Shown here in pieces: positions 9,800 to 18,992 of a stretch of DNA of 64,000 nucleotides. The position numbers were made by a program, and so were the translations under genes. The notes under the pieces were generated by a model. That model was not told where the DNA came from, made no database searches, and worked only from the letters and a program-made list of their open reading frames with translations. The stretch's first letter is position 1. Each line of letters opens with the position of its first letter. This DNA is from Saccharomycopsis malanga (Eukaryota; Ascomycota; Saccharomycetes; Ascoideales; Saccharomycopsidaceae), in the NCBI GenBank assembly GCA_004014935.1, contig CP025325.1:558001-622000 (forward strand). The letters are read 5' to 3'.

Positions 9800-11275
9800 G
9801 AAGTAACCAACAGCTATCAAAGTATGCATTTCCCAGTTTATCCGATTATCACTGACGGCTTTTATAAATAAATGGCAAATATGACAATCCTCAAAGAAAG
9901 GTGGGTGATATTTTTGTATATTTGTAGAGCTCTTAAGTCATAAAAACAGGAAGAGCGCAGTAAATACTAACACCAGTTAAAGTATATATTTTCCAGTTTA
10001 CACTTTGTTTATGACTTTCATAAATAAAGACCAAATAATAAAAAATCTTCTAAAAACTGGTTATATTTGGATATTTTTAATGGAGAGCTCTAATGTTTTA
10101 AAAAAGGAAGAGTGTAGTGAATAGTAACACTGGTTACATTATACATTCCCCAGTTTATACTATTATAATTGACAACTTTTATAACTAAAGGCCAAGTATG
10201 ATAATCCTCAAAGAAACAGGTTTATTTGGAGATTTATAACAGAGAGTGGTAAAATCTTGAAAAAGGAAGAGTATAGTAAATAGTAACACCAGTTATAGTA
10301 CACATTTCCCAGTTTACACCATTATAACTGACAACTTTTATAGATTAAGGCCAAGCATGTTAATCCTCAAAGAAACAGGTTTATTTGGAGATTTTTAATG
10401 GAGAGCTCTAAAATGGAAGTGTGTAATAAACACTAACGCAAGTTACGGTATACATTTCCCAGTTTACACTATTATAACTGACAACTTTTATAAATAAAGA
10501 CCAAACACCGAAAACTCTGAAAAAAACAGGTTTATTTGGAGATTTATAATAGAGAGTGGTAAAATCTTGAAAAAGGAAGAGTATAGTAAATAGTAACACC
10601 AGTTATAGTACACATTTCCCAGTTTACACCATTATAACTGACAACTTTTATAGATTAAGGCCAAGCATGTTAATCCTCAAAGAAACAGGTTTATTTGGAG
10701 ATTTTTAATGGAGAGCTCTAAAATGGAAGTGTGTAATAAACACTAACGCAAGTTACGGTATACATTTCCCAGTTTACACTATTATAACTGACAACTTTTA
10801 TAAATAAAGACCAAACACCGAAAACTCTGAAAAAAACAGGTTTATTTGGAGATTTATAATAGAGAGTGGTAAAATCTTGAAAAAGGAAGAGTATAGTAAA
10901 TAGTAACACCAGTTATAGTATACATTTCCCAGTTTACACCATTATAACTGACAACTTTTATAGATTAAGGCCAAGCATGTTAATCCTCAAAGAAACAGGT
11001 TTATTTGGAGATTTTTAATGGAGAGCTCTAAAATGGAAGTGTGTAATAAACACTAACGCAAGTTACGGTATACATTTCCCAGTTTACACTATTATAACTG
11101 ACAACTTTTATAAATAAAGACCAAACACCGAAAACTCTGAAAAAACAGGTTTATTTGGAGATTTATAATAGAGAGTGGTAAAATCTTGAAAAAAGAGTAT
11201 AGTAAATAGTAACACCAGTTACAGTATACATTTCCCAGTTACACAATTATTACTGACAACTTGTACCATTTCCTC
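9800..11275 (+). repeat. Satellite array: ~150-160 bp units in a 310-bp higher-order repeat
   Basis: About ten units, each marked by CATTTCCCAGTTTACAC and CAGGTTTATTTGGAGATTT, occur with starts near 9806, 9971, 10131, 10283, 10437, 10597, 10747, 10907, 11057 and 11212. From about 10283 on, two unit types alternate as a dimer of ~310 bp that recurs almost without change. The flanking units (9806-10280 and after 11210) are more diverged, as expected when an array is homogenised in its centre. The array is non-coding and ends about 280 bp before the lectin gene. Confidence 0.9.
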
Positions 11276-11553
11276 AACCAAAAGTCAACATACCAAATTA
11301 CAAAACCACTAGTATATTCAGCAATAAAATACCATTATATCCCAACAATTATAATAGCATTTCACCTCCAATATGCATGTTGGGAAACCTCTATGATCTC
11401 ATAGGGCCCATCGCACATAACCGGTGACGATGCCAAATTTTCCAGAATGGACAGGTCATCGAGAAGGCGAATTTTAGGGCTGGAGTAAAAAGAAGATACG
11501 AACGAGTGGTTTGAGTAATAATAGGTATTGTGAATAATCATAGGGCAGGGACG

Positions 11554-12867
11554 ATGAAGTTGAGTGTAATTTTGAGCTCGGTACTTGCGATGGGGGTCGT
11601 GGGGCAACCAGTTGACAAGGCAGGGGTTGATGTTGGATTATCGCTTCCAAAGTTGGTTGATTTGACCAGTAATAAGCAGTTGACCAACTGGGAGGTGCGG
11701 GGGAGTGCGCAGGTGGCGCAGGGCCGGTTGCTTTTGACCCCGGAGCGGTCGGGGAAGCACGAAGGGTCGGTTTGGAACAAGAATTACAAGTTGAGTCGGC
11801 AATCATTCTCTGTAGATGTAGTTTTCCGGGTGTTGGGGGCCAAAGGCAAGACGGGAAACGGGATGGCGTTTTGGCTTTTGAACGATTCGCAGGGAAATGT
11901 AGAGAAATTGGTCCGAACAGACACGTCTTTGTATGGGGGCCCATCCAAATTCGACGGGCTTGCGTTTGTAATTGACAGCGAAGGGCCCTTGGGCAGCACT
12001 TTGCGAGGATATGCGAACGACAATTCCAAGGAGTTCAACTCGCAAAGCCAGGACTTTTACAAACAAGACTTTGGCAAGTGTATTATTGGATATCAAGACT
12101 CGCAGGTTCCTTCTACCGTAAGAATCAGCTACGATGGCTCCAGAAGCCAGCTTAGAGTGTCGATTGACAACAAAATCTGTTTTGAAAGTAGTCTGTTCCG
12201 GCTTCCAGCCGCAGAAAACAACTTTATTGTAGGTGCCAGTGCCAGAAGCTTCAATAAACAAGAAGCGTTTGAAATCTTCAAGATTAACGTCTATGACAAG
12301 GTTCTTGACTCTGAAAGCGTCTATGACAATGTGGAATTGGCGTCGCAGCCTGTGATTATCACCAAAAACACCGCTGGCGAAGTCACGGGCAAATCTATTG
12401 GAGTTTCTAAAGCCCAGCAGCAAATGCAACAGCAGGCAAAACAAGACCACCTTGTAGCCTCCGACATTAGCCAGGAATCCATCAACCAGATTCTCAGCAG
12501 ACTCAGTGCCGTAGACAAACAGATATCAGAAAGACTTGCCGACACATTACAGAAACAGAATGCCGAAAATAACCATCTCCAGAAACAAATCCAGCAATTG
12601 TCGTCGCAAAACGACGTTTTGGAGAAGTACTTGAAAGAGGTGGACAGAAAATTGCACTCCTTGGTCTTGTCTGAAAAAGACAAAAAGTTGGAAAAGGAAA
12701 CTTACAGAAAACAAGTGTTGGAAAAAGAGGCCACCGAAAGATCCTCCACAGAAAAATTGTTCAACCGCATAAAGACATTTATTTATATATTGATTTTCTT
12801 GCTTCTTGCCTTGGGCACCTTTTTATACCGTCTCAGAAGCGAGATTAAACACGCAAAGTTGTTGTGA
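11554..12867 (+). CDS. EMP47: Emp46/Emp47-like L-type lectin cargo receptor of the early secretory pathway
   Basis: The product is 437 aa from the ATG at 11554. This start gives a proper signal peptide (MKLSVILSSVLAMGVVGQ). A luminal L-type lectin domain follows (about 25-245) with GNGMAFWLLND, GGPSKFDGLAFVIDSEG and IGYQDSQVPSTVRISYDG. A Gln-rich coiled coil spans about 295-395, a single membrane segment about 408-425 (FIYILIFLLLALGTFLY), and the short basic tail ends KHAKLL. Lys at -3 with a terminal Leu-Leu resembles the Emp47 tail (KTKLL), which directs COPI/COPII cycling. The protein is expected to cycle between ER and Golgi carrying glycoproteins. Uip5 is a more distant alternative. Confidence 0.82.
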   Translation: MKLSVILSSVLAMGVVGQPVDKAGVDVGLSLPKLVDLTSNKQLTNWEVRGSAQVAQGRLLLTPERSGKHEGSVWNKNYKLSRQSFSVDVVFRVLGAKGKTGNGMAFWLLNDSQGNVEKLVRTDTSLYGGPSKFDGLAFVIDSEGPLGSTLRGYANDNSKEFNSQSQDFYKQDFGKCIIGYQDSQVPSTVRISYDGSRSQLRVSIDNKICFESSLFRLPAAENNFIVGASARSFNKQEAFEIFKINVYDKVLDSESVYDNVELASQPVIITKNTAGEVTGKSIGVSKAQQQMQQQAKQDHLVASDISQESINQILSRLSAVDKQISERLADTLQKQNAENNHLQKQIQQLSSQNDVLEKYLKEVDRKLHSLVLSEKDKKLEKETYRKQVLEKEATERSSTEKLFNRIKTFIYILIFLLLALGTFLYRLRSEIKHAKLL

Positions 12868-13000
12868 TTTAGTAAGCCGCTGGCCACGATGTTGGCAAAT
12901 ACTGCTTTTGGAAAAGACAATAATACCAGCATACTCTTGCAAAAGAGAAAAACCAAAAAGCTCAAGAGCAAGACCATTATTTTGGCCCCTTTAGATATGG

Positions 13001-13048
13001 ACGTATATATGAAACTGATATTTATTGGGCTCGAAATACAAAATTATT
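13001..13048 (+). mobile_element. SINE 3'-end fragment
   Basis: Contains the conserved 3' block CGTATATATGAAACTGATAT then TTATTGGGCTCGAAATACA and a short AAATTATT tail. Confidence 0.6.
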
Positions 13049-13128
13049 GACTGCCACATTTATATCACACTTTTCCCTAACACTAATAGTAAGCACAGTA
13101 GTCAGTTATCTCACACTTCTAAGCGGAC

Positions 13129-13311
13129 CCCACCGGATGGCTCAGGAAAGACCTGATAGTTTAGTGGTTAGTACTCACACCAAAACGAACACTTTTGCTG
13201 AACAGGATTGTGTAACTGTCTAACACAACCTGGGCCAAGTATAGTGATTACGTTCCATTTAAATAACAAGTTTATCGAGTTGTTTGGGCTTGAATTATAA
13301 GATTTTATTAT
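13129..13311 (+). mobile_element. SINE copy, plus orientation, tail-to-tail with the next
   Basis: Begins with CCGGATGGCTCAGG (A box), then GACCTGATAGTTTAGTGG, TTAGTACTC and the post-B-box motif AACACTTTTGCTG. It ends GTTTGGGCTTGAATTATAAG with a TTTTATTAT tail. The B box itself is lost. Confidence 0.6.
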
Positions 13312-13565
13312 AAATAATACCATACATTTCAAGCCCGGTAAATGTTAGTTTCGTATATACGCGCTGGGTCTAAGAAGACTTGGTAAAGCCCAATAATGTC
13401 CTCTTAATCATAATCTTCACGCCCACTTGGTTGAAAGTTCCCATTCACCTTCGGCATCGTAAAAAGCAGCGAGCAAAAGTGTCGTCTTGGAAATCGAACC
13501 CGTGTTCCTGTTAGGTCTTGTTTTTCTCTTCTCCAAGAGCTGACCACTGGGCCATTTGGCTCTAA
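13312..13565 (-). mobile_element. SINE, well preserved copy
   Basis: Read on the minus strand: the head hairpin remnant near 13565, GAGAAGAGAAAAACAAGACC, the B box GGTTCGATTTCC (13488-13499), then CGCTGCTTTTTACGATGC, a variable middle, GGACATTATTGGGCTTTACC, CGCGTATATACGAAACTAAC and CCGGGCTTGAAATGTATG. It then ends in an ATTATT tail. This is a good reference copy for the ~250-bp form. Confidence 0.8.
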
Positions 13566-13783
13566 CAAACATATGGCAAAAATCAAAGTTTTGAGTAACT
13601 TTCGAACTTTGATTCAACTGCTCTGTTTCCATAATAACCAAATAAAAAACAATATCCGAAGTCTCAACCAATTGAGCAGATTATAAAAAACACAACTAAG
13701 TTTTCCCACGTTTCTTTAGAAATAACGCGGATATATGAAGCTGCCATGTACTACACTCACATTATAAGATTATTACTACCTAC

Positions 13784-13833
13784 TTTTACGAAACTGACAT
13801 TTACTGAGCTCAAAATATAAGATTATTATATAT
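13784..13833 (+). mobile_element. SINE 3'-end fragment
   Basis: Contains TTTTACGAAACTGACATTTA, then CTGAGCTCAAAATATAAG and ATTATTATATA. A weaker copy of the same block lies just upstream (about 13726-13776). Confidence 0.55.
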
Positions 13834-14108
13834 CATTGGAAAAGTCATGCATGTCGAGGCATCTTTATGCATGCTGGAAAATGTTGCATATACCAAATTT
13901 GATAAAACAAACAATAGGTACAATCGATCAATGCAAATTGAAAAAAGCAAATTTAGCTTCATAATCATTATAATCTCCACTTTATTAACTCCTTCTAAAC
14001 TACTCATCCATACAAACACATTCTACCCTCCCTCATAATAATAAGCCTCCCGCAAGGCGCTGCATCAATCACGTGCCACACATGAGACAGGGTAACGGGC
14101 GCTCTGAA

Positions 14109-14155
14109 CCAATGGGGGAATTTTCAAATAATCAGTATTGGGCTGTATATATATA
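14109..14155 (+). promoter_or_regulatory. CCAAT box and TATA element of the complex I gene
   Basis: CCAAT at 14109-14113 (AACCAATGGG) and TATATATATA at 14146-14155 lie about 100 and 60 bp before the ATG at 14212. CCAAT is the binding site of the Hap2/3/5 complex, which controls respiratory genes in yeasts. Its use here is inferred. Confidence 0.5.
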
Positions 14156-14211
14156 CTGTATAACATAACAATAATAAAGAATAGAATAGTAAAAGCAATA
14201 CACGATATATA

Positions 14212-14616
14212 ATGAGATATTTTGGATATTTGAGAAACGCGCAAACTGTGTTGGTTAAAGCAGCCAAAGGAAACCCTACTGGCATTGCAGGTCTCGTGCA
14301 ACATCCAAATCCAAGACCTGCTTTGATTGCATTATATCAAAAGACGTTGGAAAATTTGAAAAAGGATTTTCCAGACCATTCTGTGTATAGACAAGCTACC
14401 GAAAGCTTTACCAAGCAAAGATTGAGTATTGTAGAGCAGCATGAGGTAGTTGAGGACATTGAGCAAAAGATTGGAGGTGGTTTAATCGAAGAGTTGATTG
14501 TTCAAGCCAACGATGAGTTGACATTGGCTGAGAAATTGGCTGAATGGAAATGTTGGGAAGAATTGGAAGAAAAACCAGTTGAAGACCAGTGGACTTATTT
14601 TGGTAAAAAGGTATGA
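14212..14616 (+). CDS. Mitochondrial complex I accessory subunit, NDUFA5/B13 type
   Basis: The product is 134 aa and matches the ETC complex I NDUFA5 family (29.9-kDa subunit in Neurospora). Signature blocks are TGIAGLVQHPNPRPALIALYQKT, HSVYRQATESFTKQRL and the C-terminal LAEKLAEWKCWEELEE, ending with DQWTYFGKKV. The subunit sits in the peripheral Q-module arm and supports assembly of NADH:ubiquinone oxidoreductase. Its presence shows the yeast keeps a proton-pumping complex I, unlike Saccharomyces. The ATG at 14212 is the only sensible start, and no CTG codon occurs. The upstream CCAAT and TATA elements fit a respiratory gene. Confidence 0.9.
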   Translation: MRYFGYLRNAQTVLVKAAKGNPTGIAGLVQHPNPRPALIALYQKTLENLKKDFPDHSVYRQATESFTKQRLSIVEQHEVVEDIEQKIGGGLIEELIVQANDELTLAEKLAEWKCWEELEEKPVEDQWTYFGKKV

Positions 14617-15454
14617 TTTTCGAAAAGATTTGTAAATAATTAGTAAAAAATGTAGTTTCATGTGTTATTATCATTAACATAACTTGTGGCTTGTGTAATG
14701 TCTTTGAAATTTGGTCGAATTTGGCCGATTTTGGTTGATTTTGGTCGAATTTGGTAAAAAATTGGTCTCATTCGTTACAATTATTGCCTTGTGAATTCTG
14801 GTTTTTGTTTAGTCCGTTTAGGTTTGTTTAATGCCATATCATTTGTTTTATACGGTTGGTGTAGCAGGGAAAATGATATTGTTATGGTAGTGATGATTTA
14901 ATGTAGTGATAGATGGTCAGCAATGATTAGTTGGAGAAATGTTGATGATTAAATGATTAGTTGAGTGAATATTACTGATTGAATGAGTAATTGGATAAAT
15001 ATTATTGATTAAATGAGTAATTGGATAATTATTACTGATTAAATGATTGGTTGATGAAATATTACTGATTTACAATGACTAAATGGACAAATAGTAGGCG
15101 ATTTGTTAAAGTTGTTAAAAAAATCACCGTTTTTATAACTTTAAAATCTGCAAAAACTAATATTCTTTAATATTAAACCTTTTTCAATTAACTATAAGCT
15201 TAAAAGAGAAATATAAAAATAACAGTACAACTTAACGTGAGAAAAGGCCTATAAATAGTGGAAAGATAGGATTGTAATGGTAAATGGTCATGGATTACGA
15301 TTACCATGAGTAATTGGTCGTACAAGTTCCCATAATTATTAAACCCACTGTACAAATTGTATTACAAATTAGATAAATCCTGACAAGTAGCAGATATGCT
15401 AGATAAATGGTACTTTTATAAGCTTACAATAACATGCTGTTTCCAACTGATGAT
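14617..15454. other. Intergenic, AT-rich, with a short minisatellite
   Basis: No gene seen. Just after the complex I gene, TTTGGTCGAATTTGGCCGA-like words repeat (14709-14757). From about 14900 to 15075 there are five or six imperfect copies of a ~36-bp unit containing ATTACTGATTAAATGA. Confidence 0.6.
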
Positions 15455-15960
15455 ATTAATAATATATTTCGAACCCAGTAAAATCAGTTTTGTATATCTT
15501 TATTAAAACCTATGGTTTACAACAAAAATATAGCTTCTACTCCTTCTTGTAGTATATTGACTGACTGCCTACTTGGTCTGCATTGTCCATGCACATCTCA
15601 CGAGGCATCTCATGAGCCCTCCTCGAAAATTGGCCAAAATCCCAATTTTTACCAAGGGGTTAATCAGGCATTTTCGAGGATTTCTTGAAAAACCAAGAAA
15701 AAGGCCCTGCAAAAATCGGCAAGTTTCCGCAGGCATCTGCATTGTAATAATAATAATAATATCTTTTATTCAGAGACCTGTAAATATCAGTTTTGTTGTA
15801 TTGTAATTGATGATAATGATAATATCTTATATTTTGAGGCCAAGATATATTTGTTTATATGCGCTAGGGACTTGGCAAGACCTAATAATGACGTGTTGAT
15901 CCTTCTAACCATTAAGTCTACCAGGTCTTCTTCTCCAAGAGGTTAGTGTCGCTAAACTAT
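15455..15960 (+). repeat. Left arm of a ~500-bp inverted duplication (partner 22345-22890)
   Basis: The sequence matches the reverse complement of 22345-22890 across three parts in the same order: a minus-strand SINE 3' end, a copy of the second dispersed repeat (15585-15745) and another minus-strand SINE (from about 15815). For example, the 36 bp ending at TAGCTTCTAC (15540) differ from the partner at only about two positions. Both arms carry other repeats, so this is either a segmental duplication with inversion or two insertions of one composite element. Confidence 0.8.
15585..15745 (+). repeat. Second dispersed repeat family, copy 1
   Basis: Defined by the core CCAAGGGGTTAATCAGGC, the reverse complement of GCCTGATTAACCCCTTGG. 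It is flanked by inverted arms CCTCGAAAAT and ATTTTCGAGG about 45 bp apart and followed by GGCCCTGCAAAAATCGGC. A GCATG/TGCAT-rich stretch precedes it. Other copies lie at 22570-22770, 39165-39312 and 62940-63165. Confidence 0.75.
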
Positions 15961-15990
15961 CCTGTCTGGCGGCTTTTACAACTGATTGTA
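15815..15990 (-). mobile_element. SINE copy within and beyond the inverted duplication
   Basis: The minus strand shows GACAGGATAGTTTAGCG (head module), AGAAGAAGACCTGG, GTCATTATTAGGTCTTGCC, GCGCATATAAACAAATATAT and GGCCTCAAAATATAAG with ATTATCATTATC as the tail. The B box is missing. Confidence 0.6.
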
Positions 15991-16280
15991 TATAAAAAAT
16001 GTAGCATTTCTGTTGAGAAGGACTGGTTGTTTAGTTGCAAGGTTTAGGCTAAGATCTTTTCTTTGCTAAAGTACTGAAAAGATTCACCATATCCTTTTCA
16101 ATATATTTCAGTTGCCTTGAAAGCAAACATTTAATGTAAGTATAGGTTCGAAACCGTTGGCATATAAAAAATTGCGATTATTGAAGTTCAAATAAAGAAC
16201 AATAAAGATCCAGAAATGAACATGAACCCTTGAATCTAATAGTACGTATAAAGATCGGTCTATTCATTGTTCAAAGCAGC

Positions 16281-16492
16281 CAATGGGCCGTATGACTCAG
16301 TGGTTAGTGCTTTCGGAGAAGAAAAAAAGACTTAACAGTAGCACGGTGACAATGTTATAGTCAACAGGACTTTATTGGATTTCCCCCTCTGGATTTTACC
16401 AAGAAGCTTAGATGTAGCAGGTATATACGAAACTGATATGCACTGGGCCCAAAATATATGGTAATATTATTATTATTATTATTATTATTATT
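16281..16492 (+). mobile_element. SINE copy with intact head hairpin and (ATT)n tail
   Basis: Head CAATGGGCCGTATGACTCAG, then TGGTTAGTGCTTTCGGAGAA and AAAAAAAGACTTAACAG. The B-box block is deleted. The body continues with CAACAGGACTTTATTGG, GTATATACGAAACTGATATG and CACTGGGCCCAAAATATATG, ending in about nine ATT units at 16465-16492. Confidence 0.75.
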
Positions 16493-17165
16493 CGAGTCTA
16501 TATCAGTTTCGTGCGTTTTTTCAATAAAGGTAACAATTTTTATTCGAAACCCATATCAATTTTTAATTTCTTGCTATTTTCCATTAATAATAATAAAATC
16601 TTGTAATTCGAGCCCATATCAATGTTTTTACCATTTCCCATTAATAATAATAGCAATAATGATAATAATAACACCTTGTGATTCTCATATTAATTTGTTT
16701 GCTATTTTTCTATTAACAATAATAAAATCTTATAATTTGAATCATAAAATCTTGTAATTCGAGCCCATTTTGATTTCTTTACCATTTTCCATCAATAATA
16801 ATAGCAATAATAATAGCAATAATAATAGCAATAATAATAACAATAATAATAATAACATTTTATAATTCTCATATCAATTTGTTTGCTATTTTTCTATTAA
16901 TAATAATAAAATCTTATAATTTGAATCATAAAATCTTGTAATTCGAGCCCATTTTGATTTCTTTATTATTTTCCATCAATAATAATAGCAATTATCATAA
17001 CAATAATAGTAATAACATCTTATAGTACTCGTATCAATTTGTTTGCCATTTTTTTATTAATAATAATAAAATCTTATAATTTGAATCATAAAATCTTGTA
17101 ATTCGAGTCCATATCAATTTTTTTACCATTTTCCATTAACAATACTTGCAATAATAATAATAACA
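16493..17165. repeat. Tandem array derived from SINE 3' ends
   Basis: Imperfect repeats with a period near 180-190 bp. They are built from AATAATAATAAAATCTTGTA, ATTCGAGCCCATATCAAT and TACCATTTTCCATTAATAAT. The motif ATCTTRTAATTCGAGCCCAT is the reverse complement of the SINE 3' terminus, so the array seems to have grown from a SINE tail. It ends about 30 bp before the stop codon of the next gene. Confidence 0.65.
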
Positions 17166-17194
17166 CAATTTTTTGCACACTCCATTGCATAAAT

Positions 17195-18490
17195 CTATTC
17201 TTTTCTGGCAATCCAAAACTCACAATCATACAACCATTCACCCAAAGATTCAGGGTCTCCACCGTAAGTGCATTTAATGTTTGATTCTCTTTTAACAAAC
17301 TGAAACCCGACATCTTTGCACAACTGGAGCAAATCATCTCTTGAAAGCTCCAAACCTTTCAAAGGAACGTTTTGCTTTTGCAGCAATCCAAAGTTATTCT
17401 TGACAGTCATGTCAGAGCAATTGTCTTCGTTTTCGAAATGCCAAAGCAAAGGCCCAAAGTTTATCCAAAACCCGCCTTTTTTCAATGTGTTATGGATGGT
17501 GAACAAGTATTCTACAATATTGGGGGCAGTGTCTAGGAAAAAACAAGTAACTACAACATTGAATTTTTCCTTATTGGCTTCTCTGGATTCAATGGCTGAG
17601 GAGGAGAGTGTATAAGTTTCGGATTCCAGAATTAGATTGGGATTGTTTGGCCCATAAATGTCTACAAAGGAGCCAATGGCAATTGACATTAGTTCTTGCA
17701 CAGGGACAGTAGGCACTGCATTTTGCCGTTTGACGAGCTCATCAATGGGACAAATGTCAGGAACTTTTATAATACGCCGTTGAGAAGCTCGGTTTTGCTT
17801 GTGGGAAAACTTGTGTATGAAAGGAGACAAACTCATGGATTCAACAGAATTCGATTCTATTTTGTTCAAAAAATAATCCGAAGGAAGAAGCATATGATAA
17901 GTGAACTCATTACCTTGACATTTATATCCTTTCAAGACAATCTCAAGCACAAGACGGCCCAAACCTGCCCCCGGAACCAAGACTTGCACCTCTGCCTTTT
18001 CCTCGGCACTTAGCCCACCATAAATGTCATGTTCCAAGGCATCCAAGATCCTTCCAAAGCAGCTGTTCCGCTCCTCTTGACACTCGGAGCTCCATTCCCG
18101 AGCAATCTGGCTGAGAATCGACGTGAGCTTCTCCAAATCCAGATACATACAATTGCTCCAATACTGCCCATCATTGGGAACATTCCAGTCATAGGCAACC
18201 AGTGCTGCAAGTTGCTGGAAAAATTGACCATTCCTGTCCACCCCATTGGCTATTTCTTCTAGATTTTCCAAAAACCATGGCAAAAGAGCCTGCTGCTTCT
18301 CAGGAAGAGCGTCATACTTGCATTTTCTGGGCTCTACAAGTTGCTTTTTAGCCCATCCACCATACTCATTAAATGCACTTCTTAATACCGTTAGAATTAT
18401 GGCCGGAAATGAAATAGAACCTGGTTTTCACACTTACAAAACTGCGGTCAAATTCTGATAAGTTTCCGCGTCCTTTTGCTGATCTTCCAT
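17195..18490 (-). CDS. Carnosine N-methyltransferase-like protein (N2227 family, YNL092W type), two exons
   Basis: The long frame has no ATG before its conserved region. A first exon at 18490-18438 (MEDQQKDAETYQNLTAV) joins exon 2 (18380-17195) across a 57-bp intron with 5' GTAAGTG, a branch-like TTCTAAC and 3' AAG. The join is in frame and restores LSAFNEYGGWAKKQL. The product is 412 aa, against 400 for S. cerevisiae YNL092W. The SAM motif is VPGAGLGR at about 153-160, followed by GNEFTYHMLLPSDYFLN, which is typical of N2227/CARNMT1 proteins. The human enzyme methylates histidine N-pi in carnosine and in proteins; the yeast substrate is less certain. The gene is head to head with BMT6. The splice model is inferred but strongly supported by frame, signals and homology. 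Confidence 0.85.
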
Positions 18491-18992
18491 GTTTACACTG
18501 TGTTTGAACCATCTTTAAAACAGAGCATTGCAATGAGTATACATTTATAATATTGTATGACCCATCAGAATGGTACTTGAAATATGAAAATATTTTAACA
18601 TGATGAAAAGTTGTTATTTGACAAGTTGTTAATTGTTGAAAAGTTTATATTTGTTGAAAAGTGGTTATTTGTTGAAAAGTGGTTAGTTGTTGAAAGGTAG
18701 CCAGTGGTTAGTGGTTGATAAATAGTTATCTGTCGAAAAGTGGCTAGTTGTTGTTGATAAGTTGCTAATTATCGAAAAGTGGCTAGTGCTTGATAAATTG
18801 TTAATTGTTGATAAGTAATTGTTGAAGAGTAATTGTCGATCATTACTTGCTGATAATTGTTGAAAAGTGGTTAGTAAAAATTACTTGCTAAGAAGTGGTT
18901 AGTAAAAACTTGCTAATAATCAATTGTTAAGCGACAATCATCAAGCCATAAATTGGTAATTTTATTCATTACATTCACAAAACTACACTAAA
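18491..18992. promoter_or_regulatory. Divergent promoter region with a GTTGAAAAGTGGTTAGT-type repeat
   Basis: This 502-bp gap between two start codons serves both methyltransferase genes. From about 18610 to 18920 it is filled by about 12 imperfect copies of words such as TTGTTGAAAAGTGGTTA and TTGATAAGTTGTTAATTG. No convincing TATA box is seen. Confidence 0.55.

Larger units (their letters stand above)
12868..14211. other. Intergenic region with several SINE copies
   Basis: No gene seen. SINE pieces lie at 13001-13048, 13129-13311, 13312-13565 and 13784-13833. The last ~150 bp are the promoter of the complex I gene. Confidence 0.6.

Noticed and set aside
10408-10909. Two identical 63-codon frames 310 bp apart
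   Set aside because: They arise from the repeat period of the satellite and are not genes.
9800-11275. Centromere
   Set aside because: A satellite and AT richness alone do not show it; transcribed genes lie close on both sides and there is no other centromeric sign.
11530-11553. An upstream start for the Emp47-like lectin
   Set aside because: It begins with GTG and would put polar residues before the signal peptide; the ATG at 11554 gives a standard signal sequence.
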